Below are positions 1 to 7,974 of a DNA stretch of 9,851 nt, one piece after another. The notes under the pieces are model-generated. The model was not told where the DNA came from. It ran no database searches and worked only from the letters and a program-made list of their open reading frames with translations. The number at the start of each line of letters is the position of its first letter. The stretch's first letter is position 1. The position numbers and the translations under genes are program-made. This stretch comes from Caryophanales bacterium (GTDB taxonomy: Bacteria; Bacillota_I; Bacilli_A; RFN20; CAG-826): assembly GCA_016280685.1 (NCBI GenBank), contig JAEEHE010000053.1, positions 1 through 9,851 of the forward strand, given 5' to 3'.

Positions 1-780
1 ATAGTAAATATATAAGTTCAATGTGAATGATTCAGGAGCGGTACTCTTAATATACATTAATGGACCCGCAAAATCATTCCAGGCGCCAAAGAAACAAGTA
101 ACCATTAAATAAATAATGATAGGTTTAATTAAGGGAAGAGTTAAACCGAACATTCTGGTGGGTAAATTAGCCCCATCAAGAATAGCGGCTTCATCGATTT
201 CTTTGGGAATTGACCTAATAAATTGCATAATCATGAAGATATTAAGAATTCCACCTCCAAAGAAGCATGGAATTGTTAAAGGTAAAATGGTATTAGTCCA
301 ACCCATCTTCCAGAAGATTTGATAAACAGGAATCATCAATAATATGCCGGGAATCATAATGGTGCCTAAGGCCACAGTAAAGATGATCTTTCTAAATTTA
401 AATTTAATCTTTGTAAAAGCATAAGCGGACATAAAAGCGGTTAAAGGAATACCGATGACATTACAAACAACGATAATCATCGTGTTCTTTAATCCCGTTA
501 ATAAGCCATTTCTTATTTCTTCATTACCAAAAGCCTCGCGATATGACGAAATAGTCCAGACTTTAGGGAATAAACCTAATCCTTCTGTATATCCCACGCT
601 TTCTTCATAAGAGAAGAAACTTCTGGTAATTAAAACCATAAATGGGAAAATGAAAATAATAACTGGAAGGCAATATAAGAAAATCTTTAATGCTTTCATC
701 GCATATTCTTTGGGAGCACTATAAGGCTTAATATGCGTTTCTTTTGGTTGATAGTGAGGATTAGAAATATAGTTATCCAT
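1..780 (-). CDS. CUT1 carbohydrate ABC transporter permease, MalG-like (3'-truncated by window edge)
   Basis: Inner-membrane permease subunit of a sugar ABC importer, partner of the permease encoded just upstream. The reading frame is open from the ATG at 780-778 to the window edge, giving 260 residues with no stop, so roughly the last 20-45 residues expected for this family are missing. Visible parts: a polar N-terminal tail of about 30 residues, a first membrane helix at about 31-52, further helices at about 99-120, 131-155 and 163-186, and the EAA loop at about 191-220 (E197-A198-A199, then D202-G203 and a Pro-rich end), which docks on the ATPase. The segment GAWNDFAGPLMYI (232-244) is typical of MalG-type proteins. 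The start is supported by a strong GAGGGGG ribosome binding site 9 bases upstream, inside the end of the preceding gene; the gap between the genes is one base. Family assignment is secure; the transported sugar is unknown. Confidence 0.93.
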   Translation of the reverse strand, partial: MDNYISNPHYQPKETHIKPYSAPKEYAMKALKIFLYCLPVIIFIFPFMVLITRSFFSYEESVGYTEGLGLFPKVWTISSYREAFGNEEIRNGLLTGLKNTMIIVVCNVIGIPLTAFMSAYAFTKIKFKFRKIIFTVALGTIMIPGILLMIPVYQIFWKMGWTNTILPLTIPCFFGGGILNIFMIMQFIRSIPKEIDEAAILDGANLPTRMFGLTLPLIKPIIIYLMVTCFFGAWNDFAGPLMYIKSTAPESFTLNLYIYY

Positions 781-781
781 A

Positions 782-1723
782 TTAATTATCCCCCTCATAG
801 TAAACGAACTTATTGTATCTAAAGAGAATGATAGATAAGCCCGCGATAATGATAAATAAGATATATGACAAAGCGGAAGCATAACCAAAGTTATATCCAC
901 CGACAGATTGTGTGGAATTATAAATGGTTAAGCCTAAGAAGGTGAGGTTTCCATTTTTACCTCCCGTAGGAGTGAATTGTAAGACACCTTGACCAACTTG
1001 GAAAGCCGAAATAAAAGCGGAAATGACTTGGAAAAAGATATATTTTGACATCATGGGAATCGTAATTTTAAAGAAGATTCTCGGACGAGAAATACCATCG
1101 ATCTCCGCGGCTTCATAATATGATTTAGGAATAGATTTAAATCCCGCAATCCAGAATGGGGAAGCTCCACCGATACCGAATAATCCCATGGAAATAAACG
1201 ATACCATGGCCACTGCCTCTTGCTCACTATCAAAGAAGGCTATCGCGGCATCCGCGGGGAAGTTTCGTATTCCTAATGTATAGAATAAAGAGTTAAAGAA
1301 ACCATACGCATCGCCCGCATACATGTACTTATAAATAATCGCAGAAACAATGCCGGGAATAAGACATGGTAAATAATAAAGAACGCGGAATACTTTGACA
1401 CCTTTAAATTCTTTACTCAAAAAATAAGCCGCTACAAAGGATAAAGTAAGAATAAGAGGTACACTTATCGCGGTATAAGTAAATGTTAAGCGTAATGATT
1501 TCCAGAAAGATTCATCTTGGAAAGCATGAATATAATTAGCAAAACCAAAGGTTGACCAATCATAATTCATGTATTTCTTGATGGTTAAATCTTTAAAGAA
1601 GCTTTGGAAAAGCGCTAATAAAAGCGGATATATAGTGAAAACAGTCAAGCTAAGAAGCAAAGGTAAAATAAGGGTATAACCCACGATATTTTCTTTAATT
1701 TTGTTCTTAGTTTTTCTGGTCAT
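782..1723 (-). CDS. CUT1 carbohydrate ABC transporter permease, MalF/UgpA-like
   Basis: Complete 313-residue membrane permease of a sugar ABC importer. After a short basic N-terminus it shows a first helix at about 14-38, then an extracellular loop of about 35 residues, and further hydrophobic segments at about 80-103, 114-131, 171-192, 230-243 and 280-301, consistent with six membrane helices. The cytoplasmic EAA loop lies at about 198-224 (E204-A205-A206, I208-D209-G210, ending TIP), the site that contacts the nucleotide-binding subunit. Length is normal for the MalF-like CUT1 subfamily without the large periplasmic domain of E. coli MalF. The start lies 2 bases after the stop of the solute-binding protein gene; only a weak GGAA-type binding site is seen (1733-1736), so it probably relies on translational coupling. 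It sits between the solute-binding protein and the second permease, the classic CUT1 order. Substrate not determinable. Confidence 0.95.
   Translation of the reverse strand: MTRKTKNKIKENIVGYTLILPLLLSLTVFTIYPLLLALFQSFFKDLTIKKYMNYDWSTFGFANYIHAFQDESFWKSLRLTFTYTAISVPLILTLSFVAAYFLSKEFKGVKVFRVLYYLPCLIPGIVSAIIYKYMYAGDAYGFFNSLFYTLGIRNFPADAAIAFFDSEQEAVAMVSFISMGLFGIGGASPFWIAGFKSIPKSYYEAAEIDGISRPRIFFKITIPMMSKYIFFQVISAFISAFQVGQGVLQFTPTGGKNGNLTFLGLTIYNSTQSVGGYNFGYASALSYILFIIIAGLSIILFRYNKFVYYEGDN
790..796 (-). promoter_or_regulatory. Strong ribosome binding site for the MalG-like permease, inside the MalF-like gene
   Basis: On the minus strand GAGGGGG lies 9 bases before the ATG at 780. It is encoded by the Glu-Gly codons at the very end of the upstream permease gene. 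It fixes the start of the second permease and implies coupled translation of the two membrane subunits. Confidence 0.75.
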
Positions 1724-1725
1724 AA

Positions 1726-3102
1726 TTATTTATTCCAAAGTTTCTCCATATCTCTCTTATAATCAGAGAAATAATTGTCACGGGCAGAACCTTTAGCTTC
1801 ATAGAAGTTCTTTAAGGTTCTATCTTTGATATATTTATCAATCATTAATTGTTTTTCAACTTCAAAGCCTTTCATGAAGTTCATCGGAATATCTCTTTCT
1901 TCATGAGCGATAAAAGCTTCGTGATTAGGATGATAATTTTCCGTCACTAAGTATTGTTTAAATACGGCGTTAGGATCAGTGGCTAATTTCTTTAAAGCAG
2001 GGATACCAGAACCCGCAGCGGAGAAGTCGTTTTGTCCTTGTTCAGAAATAATATATTTAAGGAAGTCCCAGGCTGCTTCTTTTTTAGCTTCCGGACAAGC
2101 TGTGGTAATACCATAACCGGAACAGCCCATACCGATATAAGAAGTTTGGCCTTCACCTAAATCATCATAGGTAGGAAGAGAGACGAAATCTAAGGTATCA
2201 GTTCCCAAAGAAGAAACATATGTTGGTAAATTAGGACGAACCATAAACATCATCGCGGCTTGTTTATTGGTAAAGGGGATTTGTGATCCTCCCGGAGGAG
2301 CACTTAAAGAATTATCCGCTAAGTCGAGGAGTTTACCCCAAGCGTTTTTCGCGATGGTGACTTTTTCTTCTGTATTACCAAAGCATGTTCTAGTAAGTTT
2401 ATCGATTAAATCTCCGCCATAACTCTTTAAGATGGGGTAATAAACAGCGGGGAAGTCTAAGTTCATATCAACAGGGAAAAACGTTGCAGAACCCGAATAT
2501 TCTGTCTTAATTTTATCTTTGACAGCCTTGACATTTAAAGCTTCACAAACACTGACAAATTGGGACCAAGTCCAATTATCTTGTGGATAATCAATTCCGG
2601 CGATATCAAAGATTTTCTTATTGTAGCAACAGACAACTTTGTTATAGTCTCTAGGGACCCAATACATATCATTGCTTCCCGTTTTACATTTGGTCATTTC
2701 TATGATTGATTCATAGAAGTCACTTTCATTGATATGGTCTCTACTCATATAAGAAGAGAGGGGAATTAATAATGATTTTCCCGCACCATCCAAGTCAGCG
2801 TTAGTGTAATATTCACAACTATAGTCATAGACTTGGACGATATCATCTAATTCATCATACATGAAGGCATTATTGATATAGTCGTGATAGTTAGTCATTT
2901 TTACGACTTTAAATTTCTTAGATTCATTACCGGGAATGCTCTTATATTTATTAACGAAGTTCATCATCGTTTTGTATTCGGCGGTATCGGAAACAACAGC
3001 GATTTTGATGGTGTCAGGATCCTTTTGATTGCCACATTGCGTTAATAAAGGAACGCATAATGCTGGCGCTAATACTAAGAGAATAAATTTGGTTTTGTTC
3101 AT
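1726..3102 (-). CDS. Extracellular solute-binding lipoprotein, family 1 (CUT1 sugar-binding protein)
   Basis: A 458-residue sugar-capture protein predicted to be anchored on the outer face of the membrane and to deliver ligand to the two permeases encoded downstream. The N-terminus is a signal peptide (basic start, hydrophobic core 6-20) followed by C23-G24; the lipobox reads L20-T21-Q22-C23, with an unusual Gln before the Cys. The mature part follows the SBP_bac_1 pattern: a first strand TIKIAVVS at 31-38, the segment YWVPRDYNKVVCCYNKKIF (147-165) corresponding to the family's conserved YN-K-lobe region, the aromatic W177-W179 pair before a helix, and a late GYGITTACPEAKKEAAWDFLKY (329-350) helix typical of these proteins. 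Exported cysteines are numerous, including C157-C158. The start is fixed by AGGAGG, 8 bases upstream, which overlaps the stop of the preceding gene. No ATPase gene is seen, as is common for CUT1 systems that share a MsmK-type ATPase. Ligand unknown. Confidence 0.93.
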   Translation of the reverse strand: MNKTKFILLVLAPALCVPLLTQCGNQKDPDTIKIAVVSDTAEYKTMMNFVNKYKSIPGNESKKFKVVKMTNYHDYINNAFMYDELDDIVQVYDYSCEYYTNADLDGAGKSLLIPLSSYMSRDHINESDFYESIIEMTKCKTGSNDMYWVPRDYNKVVCCYNKKIFDIAGIDYPQDNWTWSQFVSVCEALNVKAVKDKIKTEYSGSATFFPVDMNLDFPAVYYPILKSYGGDLIDKLTRTCFGNTEEKVTIAKNAWGKLLDLADNSLSAPPGGSQIPFTNKQAAMMFMVRPNLPTYVSSLGTDTLDFVSLPTYDDLGEGQTSYIGMGCSGYGITTACPEAKKEAAWDFLKYIISEQGQNDFSAAGSGIPALKKLATDPNAVFKQYLVTENYHPNHEAFIAHEERDIPMNFMKGFEVEKQLMIDKYIKDRTLKNFYEAKGSARDNYFSDYKRDMEKLWNK

Positions 3103-3110
3103 ATAAGAAA

Positions 3111-3117
3111 CCTCCTA
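3111..3117 (-). promoter_or_regulatory. Consensus ribosome binding site fused to the upstream stop codon (TAGGAGG)
   Basis: The minus strand reads TAGGAGG: the TAG stop of the 842-residue lipoprotein gene (3117-3115) shares its AG with a perfect AGGAGG (3116-3111), placed 8 bases before the ATG of the solute-binding protein. It is the best Shine-Dalgarno in the window, which fits the usual need for excess binding protein over permease. Confidence 0.8.
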
Positions 3118-5643
3118 TCCAAATATTACTTTGACATTTCCAAATGGAACTGTCACATAAATATATCCATCAATATATTGTGTATCAGTGAAACGAGAAC
3201 CATTTACTGTGACCTTTAAGTTTTCATTTGTGGTCTTATATTTAAATGTGAGATGGTGATTTTGGTTAACCAATCCACAGATATTAAAGACTTCCATGGT
3301 GTTCTTTTTTGAACGGAGGGAGTAAACGGTATCTCCATATTTCATGTTATATATTTCAAAATAATTATGTAAATTATTTTCTTTATAAGTGAATGTTAAG
3401 GTATCATTTACTGAGGCATCCATGCCATATAAAGCATCAGGAATAGCGCGGATAAGAATAACGCTTTCGATAAATTCCGCATCTAAGCCTAACGCTCCGC
3501 CGCCTTTATTAATCGCATCTTGAACGGAATAGACCATGTACCATTTTTCGTAATCTTCTTCTTCAAGTCTATATTGCAAATCATCGTAATAAGCATCATA
3601 GAAATCTAGACCGCTTCCGCCATAATCTAAAACTTTGAGGTACCATTTCTTAATGGCATCTAATCTCTTAAGAGCATTTTCTACACCTAAAACTTTGCTT
3701 CTTGCCACTAAATCGTAATATGACCAAGCAATAGCGGCACCTCCATCTTGGAGTTGACGAGACCATAATTCATAACCATCTTTATAGAAACGATAATAGA
3801 AATTTTCATCTCTAGCAAATCCAAGAGCGTCATTATCTTTTAAGGTGTTATAACGTGGAGCGAATTCATAGAAGTAGATATCTTCTCCTTTAGAGGTATC
3901 GCTTTCAACAATGCGTTGACCATCGATCCATTTCATTACTGATAATTGTTGTTCTTCTGTTCCAATGCCAGCGCAGATGAGCTCTAAGTTCAAATAGACA
4001 TATCCATAATCATGGATGTCTCCATTATATTCATTAATACCAAGAGCAAATCTTCCTGTTTCTGGATTCCAGAATCCACCTTTATTGACGTAGTGGTAAT
4101 CTCCAGCGGTATAAGGAGTGGTATTTTCTTCAGCAACCACTTCAATATTTTTTTCCATATTACTCTTTACTAAGGCGGCGAGTTCATTTAATGAATCAGC
4201 GTCATAGGTGTAATAAACTTTTTCTTCATATGGAAGTCTATTTTTAATGCAAACATTAGAAATATTGTTAGCATTCGTATCTTTAACTGCATCTTCTAAT
4301 ACCGCCATCGCCTTAAGAGCTTGATAGAAATAAGTATTAGCTTCTAAATTACGCATTGGAGAAACAGTTAAGTCCCAATATCCATTACCAATACCGTGAT
4401 AAGCAAGTCTATCAATAGGATTGATGGAATAAGGAACAACACCATCATGACCATAGAAATATTCAAGGGATAATAAGCCATTTTCACCTTGTAAAGCATG
4501 AGCGAGGAACAAGATAGCTCTTCTAGCTTTATTGATTAAAAGACTTAAAGTGCTCATGTCTCTAGTGAAAATGAAGTAATTATATAAGGCTAAAATCCAT
4601 TGATATGTCGCATTAGATTGTCTGGTATCATAAGAAGGTCTAAGGAAATTAATTTTACCATCGCTGATAGACATCTTTTTTCCTTCCATAGGAATGAATC
4701 TCACACCGATTTCAGTGATGATTTTTCTATTCCAATCGTTTAATAAATACATATCAAAGAATTGACGAGTATAAAGACTGGTATTGAGATTTTCAATAGG
4801 GGTGGAAGCATATTGACTTTGAGGAGCAAAGTATTCGGTATCATCTCCCGCTACTTTGAAATAAATACCGTAATCTTTCACGTTTTTCGCATCAAAACCT
4901 ATTTCAATATCAATCATAGGAGCGTATCTAGAATCGATACCTTCGCAAACAGGAAGTAAAGTATTTAAATTATTGCGATAGAAGGTAAAGCTTGTACCAG
5001 CACTGATACTTGATTCAGTAGCAAAATAGCCATATCCCGTTTGATGTTCGCCTTGACCAATTTCAAAGGATCCATTTTTAGAAGACCAACCTTGCGATTG
5101 TTTATGACCGACATCGTTGAAATTAAATTCAGTGGTATGAGTGGCTTCTAAGTTACCATAATCTAAGATATTAGAAACGCTATGAACCCAGGATGGGAAT
5201 GGCCAACCTTGAGGAACACAATATCCAGTTAAATCATAAGAAGCTTTGGAATCAGCGGGTTCAAAGGCCATAGGAGTGTTATAAATCATTCCCTGACCAT
5301 CTTGGGTGGCTATGGTTAAATAGTTTGCGATTTTCGCGATTTTATCTTCACGATAAACTTGTTTAACAGCGTTTTGGAAAGTCACACCCATAGATTCCCA
5401 GTTTTTCGCAAATCCCGTACCATTAGTAACGATGAATTCACCACAAGAATCGCTATCATAACGCATGTTACGATGCGTGAAATCATTTAAGAAAGTACTC
5501 ATTTTCGCATCACTAGCGTTGTAATGGAGATTAATTCCATCATAAGTGATTTCCCCTTTATCGATGGGGTTTTCTTTATTGCAGCAAGATAAAGGAAGAA
5601 CAAAAAGACAAAGTAATAATGTGGTTTTGATAATCTTTTTCAT
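3115..5643 (-). CDS. Surface lipoprotein resembling six-hairpin ((alpha/alpha)6) glycoside hydrolases
   Basis: 842-residue exported protein, probably a lipid-anchored glycosidase acting on an extracellular oligo- or polysaccharide. The signal peptide (basic start, hydrophobic 8-19) ends in C20-C21, preceded by L18-S19, so either Cys may be lipidated. A region of about 28-335 looks like an N-terminal domain rich in beta strands with aromatic residues. From about 340 to 735 there are recurrent helices carrying patterns I associate with six-hairpin glycosidases: NGYWD (420-424) followed by an aromatic helix with repeated Ala/Leu, NPETGRFALGI (526-536), DYGYVYLNLELICAG (545-559), the DTS-G-DIY segment (582-590), QDGGAAIAWSYYDL (632-645) and GGGALGLDAEFIESV (714-728). 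A C-terminal beta region follows (745-842). The exact GH family, catalytic acids and substrate cannot be assigned from the sequence alone. The start abuts the previous stop (TAA then ATG), with AAGGAAGG at 5652-5659, 8 bases upstream. Position just before the binding protein supports a role in producing transportable sugars. Confidence 0.72.
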   Translation of the reverse strand: MKKIIKTTLLLCLFVLPLSCCNKENPIDKGEITYDGINLHYNASDAKMSTFLNDFTHRNMRYDSDSCGEFIVTNGTGFAKNWESMGVTFQNAVKQVYREDKIAKIANYLTIATQDGQGMIYNTPMAFEPADSKASYDLTGYCVPQGWPFPSWVHSVSNILDYGNLEATHTTEFNFNDVGHKQSQGWSSKNGSFEIGQGEHQTGYGYFATESSISAGTSFTFYRNNLNTLLPVCEGIDSRYAPMIDIEIGFDAKNVKDYGIYFKVAGDDTEYFAPQSQYASTPIENLNTSLYTRQFFDMYLLNDWNRKIITEIGVRFIPMEGKKMSISDGKINFLRPSYDTRQSNATYQWILALYNYFIFTRDMSTLSLLINKARRAILFLAHALQGENGLLSLEYFYGHDGVVPYSINPIDRLAYHGIGNGYWDLTVSPMRNLEANTYFYQALKAMAVLEDAVKDTNANNISNVCIKNRLPYEEKVYYTYDADSLNELAALVKSNMEKNIEVVAEENTTPYTAGDYHYVNKGGFWNPETGRFALGINEYNGDIHDYGYVYLNLELICAGIGTEEQQLSVMKWIDGQRIVESDTSKGEDIYFYEFAPRYNTLKDNDALGFARDENFYYRFYKDGYELWSRQLQDGGAAIAWSYYDLVARSKVLGVENALKRLDAIKKWYLKVLDYGGSGLDFYDAYYDDLQYRLEEEDYEKWYMVYSVQDAINKGGGALGLDAEFIESVILIRAIPDALYGMDASVNDTLTFTYKENNLHNYFEIYNMKYGDTVYSLRSKKNTMEVFNICGLVNQNHHLTFKYKTTNENLKVTVNGSRFTDTQYIDGYIYVTVPFGNVKVIFG

Positions 5644-7968
5644 TTATTTCGCCTTCCTTTTCTTTGAAATAACAATGATTGCGGTTACTCCTCCACCCAC
5701 TAAGAGGACACCTCCAGAAATAGAGATGATAAGAATTAAAGGTACATTTAATCCACTCTTAGATGGAGTAATTGGTGTATAAGTAAGGATAATATTTAAG
5801 TTATGGTTTCCACCGATGATACACTGATAAATGTGATCACCAGTTTCTGTGGTAACTTCTAAGTTATATCCTTCTTGTTCATATTCTTTTAAATAAACGC
5901 GTTGTCCATAAATTAAAGAAATATCATTAAATTTTAATCCTTCAATTCCAACGACTTTAAATGTCACCAAACATTTCACAACACTCCAGTTGAGGTTCCA
6001 CTCTTCATATAAACGGAAAGTGCCATGGTCATCTTTAGAATCAGGAATAGGACCAGTTAAACCATATTCATCATTAATAATCATGGTCTTTTCTTCAATC
6101 AATCGATAACCAATATTTCCATTTTCAAAGGATGGGATTTGGGTATTTGCGTTAATAACAATAGAATACATATGCGCGCAATCGTATAAATAATCATCTC
6201 CATTTTTCGTGTTATAAATAGAGACACCAAGCATATCGGTTTCCCCGAATTGGCGGAGAGTAATACCAGTTCCATCTTTATTGAAGATGCTACGTAAAGT
6301 AATGGGTTCTCCATTTTTGGTTTGATAAATCAAAATATTATCTAAGAAGTTGATTTTATCAATCCAAGAATTAACGACTAAATTGGTTTGATAAATACTG
6401 TCATTAAAGAGGAACATAATCCAACGATTGCAGTTAGGATCTTCTCTAGCTTCAGAATCCATACGGTTATGAATACCAGAGATATTGATATAGCCAAAGT
6501 TCACTAATTCGTTAGCGACTATGGAGAAGCTAAATGCTTCATATTTAGCGCTAGCCTTGCCATAGTCATTATTGACGAAACGATACGCTCTTCCAACAGT
6601 AGCTTTGCTATTATTGATATAAATTTCACAGCCTTCTAAGACTTCAATCATATAGATGGTTGTGCCGTTATATGTTTCGTATTCTTGAGCGGTTAAAGCG
6701 AATAAGAAAGCAGAACTTGTCCATTTATTTTGTTCACCTTTTCTTAAGCTAGTAACTTCACCAAGAGTTTTACCTTCATCTTCTTCACTGAGATAGATTT
6801 TAATCTTAGAATAGGCGTTAATAGCAGATAAATCATCATAGATGATATTATTAGTGCCATCGATAGATTCTGAAAGGATATCAATGAAATAATAGTCATT
6901 AAGATAGTCTGATCTTACTTGAGCACCAAATAAGGTGATTGGACCAGTAATTGGATCTGGAGTTGAATCTGGAAATAAGTTTGTTACTTGTTCTTTAGCG
7001 GCAGGATCACCATAAGATGGATTAAGGAATGTATATTCACCATCTAATTCACAAATCTTATTTTGATAGATGAGTTCACATCCACCTAAAACCTTAATTT
7101 TGTAAATAGTGGTGCCATTATATAAATCAAATTCTTCTTTGCTGAGGGAGAACATGAAAGATTGACTTTGCCATCTATTGATTACCGCTTCTCTAAAAGA
7201 AGTGATTTCTGCTAGGGATTTTCCTTCATCATCTTCGGAAAGATAGACAATAACTTTTTCATAAGCGTTGATATGAGCGCCTAAATTGGAATAATAGGTC
7301 ACTTCTTCTGGTAAATATAATTCACATCTTAAGTCGATATAGAAAGAATTATCACCCTCGTCCCCTCTTACTTCAGCACCAAATAAGGAGAGTTGTTGTT
7401 CACTTCTTTCATATTCGACATCTTCTGACCATTCAAAGGCTTCATATTTATAATTAGAATCTCCATAATGGACATTAACAAATCTTTTTGTTACAGAGTT
7501 AACAACGGTTTGTGATTTGTTATTTGGGTAAGTACATCCTTCTAAGATTTCAATCATATAAATAGAACCACCGTTATAGGTGTTATATTGGGTGTTATTA
7601 ATGGGGAACATAACTCCCCCACATTCCCATCTATTGATGGTCCATGGACTATTATCGATAAAGGAAGATAAATAAACACCTTCTGAAGTGCTATCTAAAT
7701 AGACTTTAATCTTTTCAGGAGCATTATATATAGATGTATAACCTGTATTTTCACCAGGATAAGTAGCTTCTATTTGATGATCTTGAATGACAAGATAGTT
7801 GCTACTAACTTGGTCACTTCTCACTTGTACACCAAAAATATCCGCTGCCACTTCTTCTTGAATGGCATCAGTCTTAATAGAGAAATTATTAAAGGAAGAA
7901 AAAACTCCGCAAGCCATGGCTGCTATGGAAATGGATAATAAAGAGATAATTCCTAAGTTCTTTTTCAT
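5644..7968 (-). CDS. Large repeat-containing surface protein with C-terminal membrane anchor, function unknown
   Basis: 774 residues; family not recognised. The N-terminus is a signal peptide (MKKN, hydrophobic 5-19) followed by C20-G21; A17-M18-A19-C20 is a marginal lipobox, so cleavage could be by either signal peptidase. The body has three clear repeats starting near residues 44, 195 and 346. Each begins with an FG(A/V)-x-VR(S/G)D motif, then (I/V)YL(S/D), acidic residues and Gly, N(R/K)W (W114, W266, W416), YNG-x-(S/T)IY, a Gly-Cys (C145, C297, C447), and ends with an aromatic-rich stretch and YG. A fourth, eroded copy covers about 485-640. A short beta-rich domain follows (about 663-732), then a 25-28 residue hydrophobic helix (about 741-768) and a KKRKAK tail, giving an outside-facing protein anchored at its C-terminus without an LPXTG sortase signal. 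The start is set by AGGAAG fused to the upstream stop. Flanking genes suggest glycan binding or display at the surface; this is inference only. Confidence 0.85.
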   Translation of the reverse strand: MKKNLGIISLLSISIAAMACGVFSSFNNFSIKTDAIQEEVAADIFGVQVRSDQVSSNYLVIQDHQIEATYPGENTGYTSIYNAPEKIKVYLDSTSEGVYLSSFIDNSPWTINRWECGGVMFPINNTQYNTYNGGSIYMIEILEGCTYPNNKSQTVVNSVTKRFVNVHYGDSNYKYEAFEWSEDVEYERSEQQLSLFGAEVRGDEGDNSFYIDLRCELYLPEEVTYYSNLGAHINAYEKVIVYLSEDDEGKSLAEITSFREAVINRWQSQSFMFSLSKEEFDLYNGTTIYKIKVLGGCELIYQNKICELDGEYTFLNPSYGDPAAKEQVTNLFPDSTPDPITGPITLFGAQVRSDYLNDYYFIDILSESIDGTNNIIYDDLSAINAYSKIKIYLSEEDEGKTLGEVTSLRKGEQNKWTSSAFLFALTAQEYETYNGTTIYMIEVLEGCEIYINNSKATVGRAYRFVNNDYGKASAKYEAFSFSIVANELVNFGYINISGIHNRMDSEAREDPNCNRWIMFLFNDSIYQTNLVVNSWIDKINFLDNILIYQTKNGEPITLRSIFNKDGTGITLRQFGETDMLGVSIYNTKNGDDYLYDCAHMYSIVINANTQIPSFENGNIGYRLIEEKTMIINDEYGLTGPIPDSKDDHGTFRLYEEWNLNWSVVKCLVTFKVVGIEGLKFNDISLIYGQRVYLKEYEQEGYNLEVTTETGDHIYQCIIGGNHNLNIILTYTPITPSKSGLNVPLILIISISGGVLLVGGGVTAIIVISKKRKAK
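6049..7839 (-). repeat. Four tandem protein repeats (three clear, one degenerate) inside the 774-residue surface protein
   Basis: Units: repeat 1 about 7387-7839 (residues 44-194), repeat 2 about 6934-7386 (195-345), repeat 3 about 6517-6933 (346-484), degenerate repeat 4 about 6049-6516 (485-640). The FG motif Phe is at 45, 196 and 347, so the spacing is exactly 151 residues twice. Over a 28-residue core, repeats 2 and 3 share about 18 identical residues by eye, including INAY, YLSE and DEGK. Repeat 4 keeps an FG start (491), ILIYQTKNGEPITLRSI (545-561) in place of the IYLSEEDEGKTLGEV segment, and IINDEYG at its end, but loses the NRW/YNG/GC core in register. Copies are diverged at the DNA level, so the duplication is old. 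Confidence 0.8.
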
Positions 7969-7974
7969 GATCTT

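Noticed and set aside
116..322. Plus-strand open frame of 68 codons
   Set aside because: It lies entirely antisense to the MalG-like permease, whose frame shows clear family motifs (EAA loop). It has no ribosome binding site or recognisable product.
1051..1233. Minus-strand open frame of 60 codons inside the MalF-like gene
   Set aside because: It is an out-of-frame shadow of the permease; the overlapping frame contains the conserved EAA loop.
4762..4959. Plus-strand open frame of 65 codons
   Set aside because: Antisense to the glycosidase-like lipoprotein gene, with no supporting signals.
5644..5760. LPXTG-type sortase anchor at the C-terminus of the surface protein
   Set aside because: A hydrophobic helix and KKRKAK tail are present, but no LPXTG-like pentapeptide precedes them; only a Pro/Ser/Lys stretch does.
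5546..5782. Plus-strand open frame of 78 codons with a hydrophobic stretch
   Set aside because: It is antisense across the junction of two well-supported genes; the hydrophobic stretch is the complement of the signal peptide and Lys-rich tail codons.
6099..6314. Minus-strand open frame of 71 codons inside the surface protein gene
   Set aside because: Out-of-frame shadow within the continuous 774-codon frame; no start signal.
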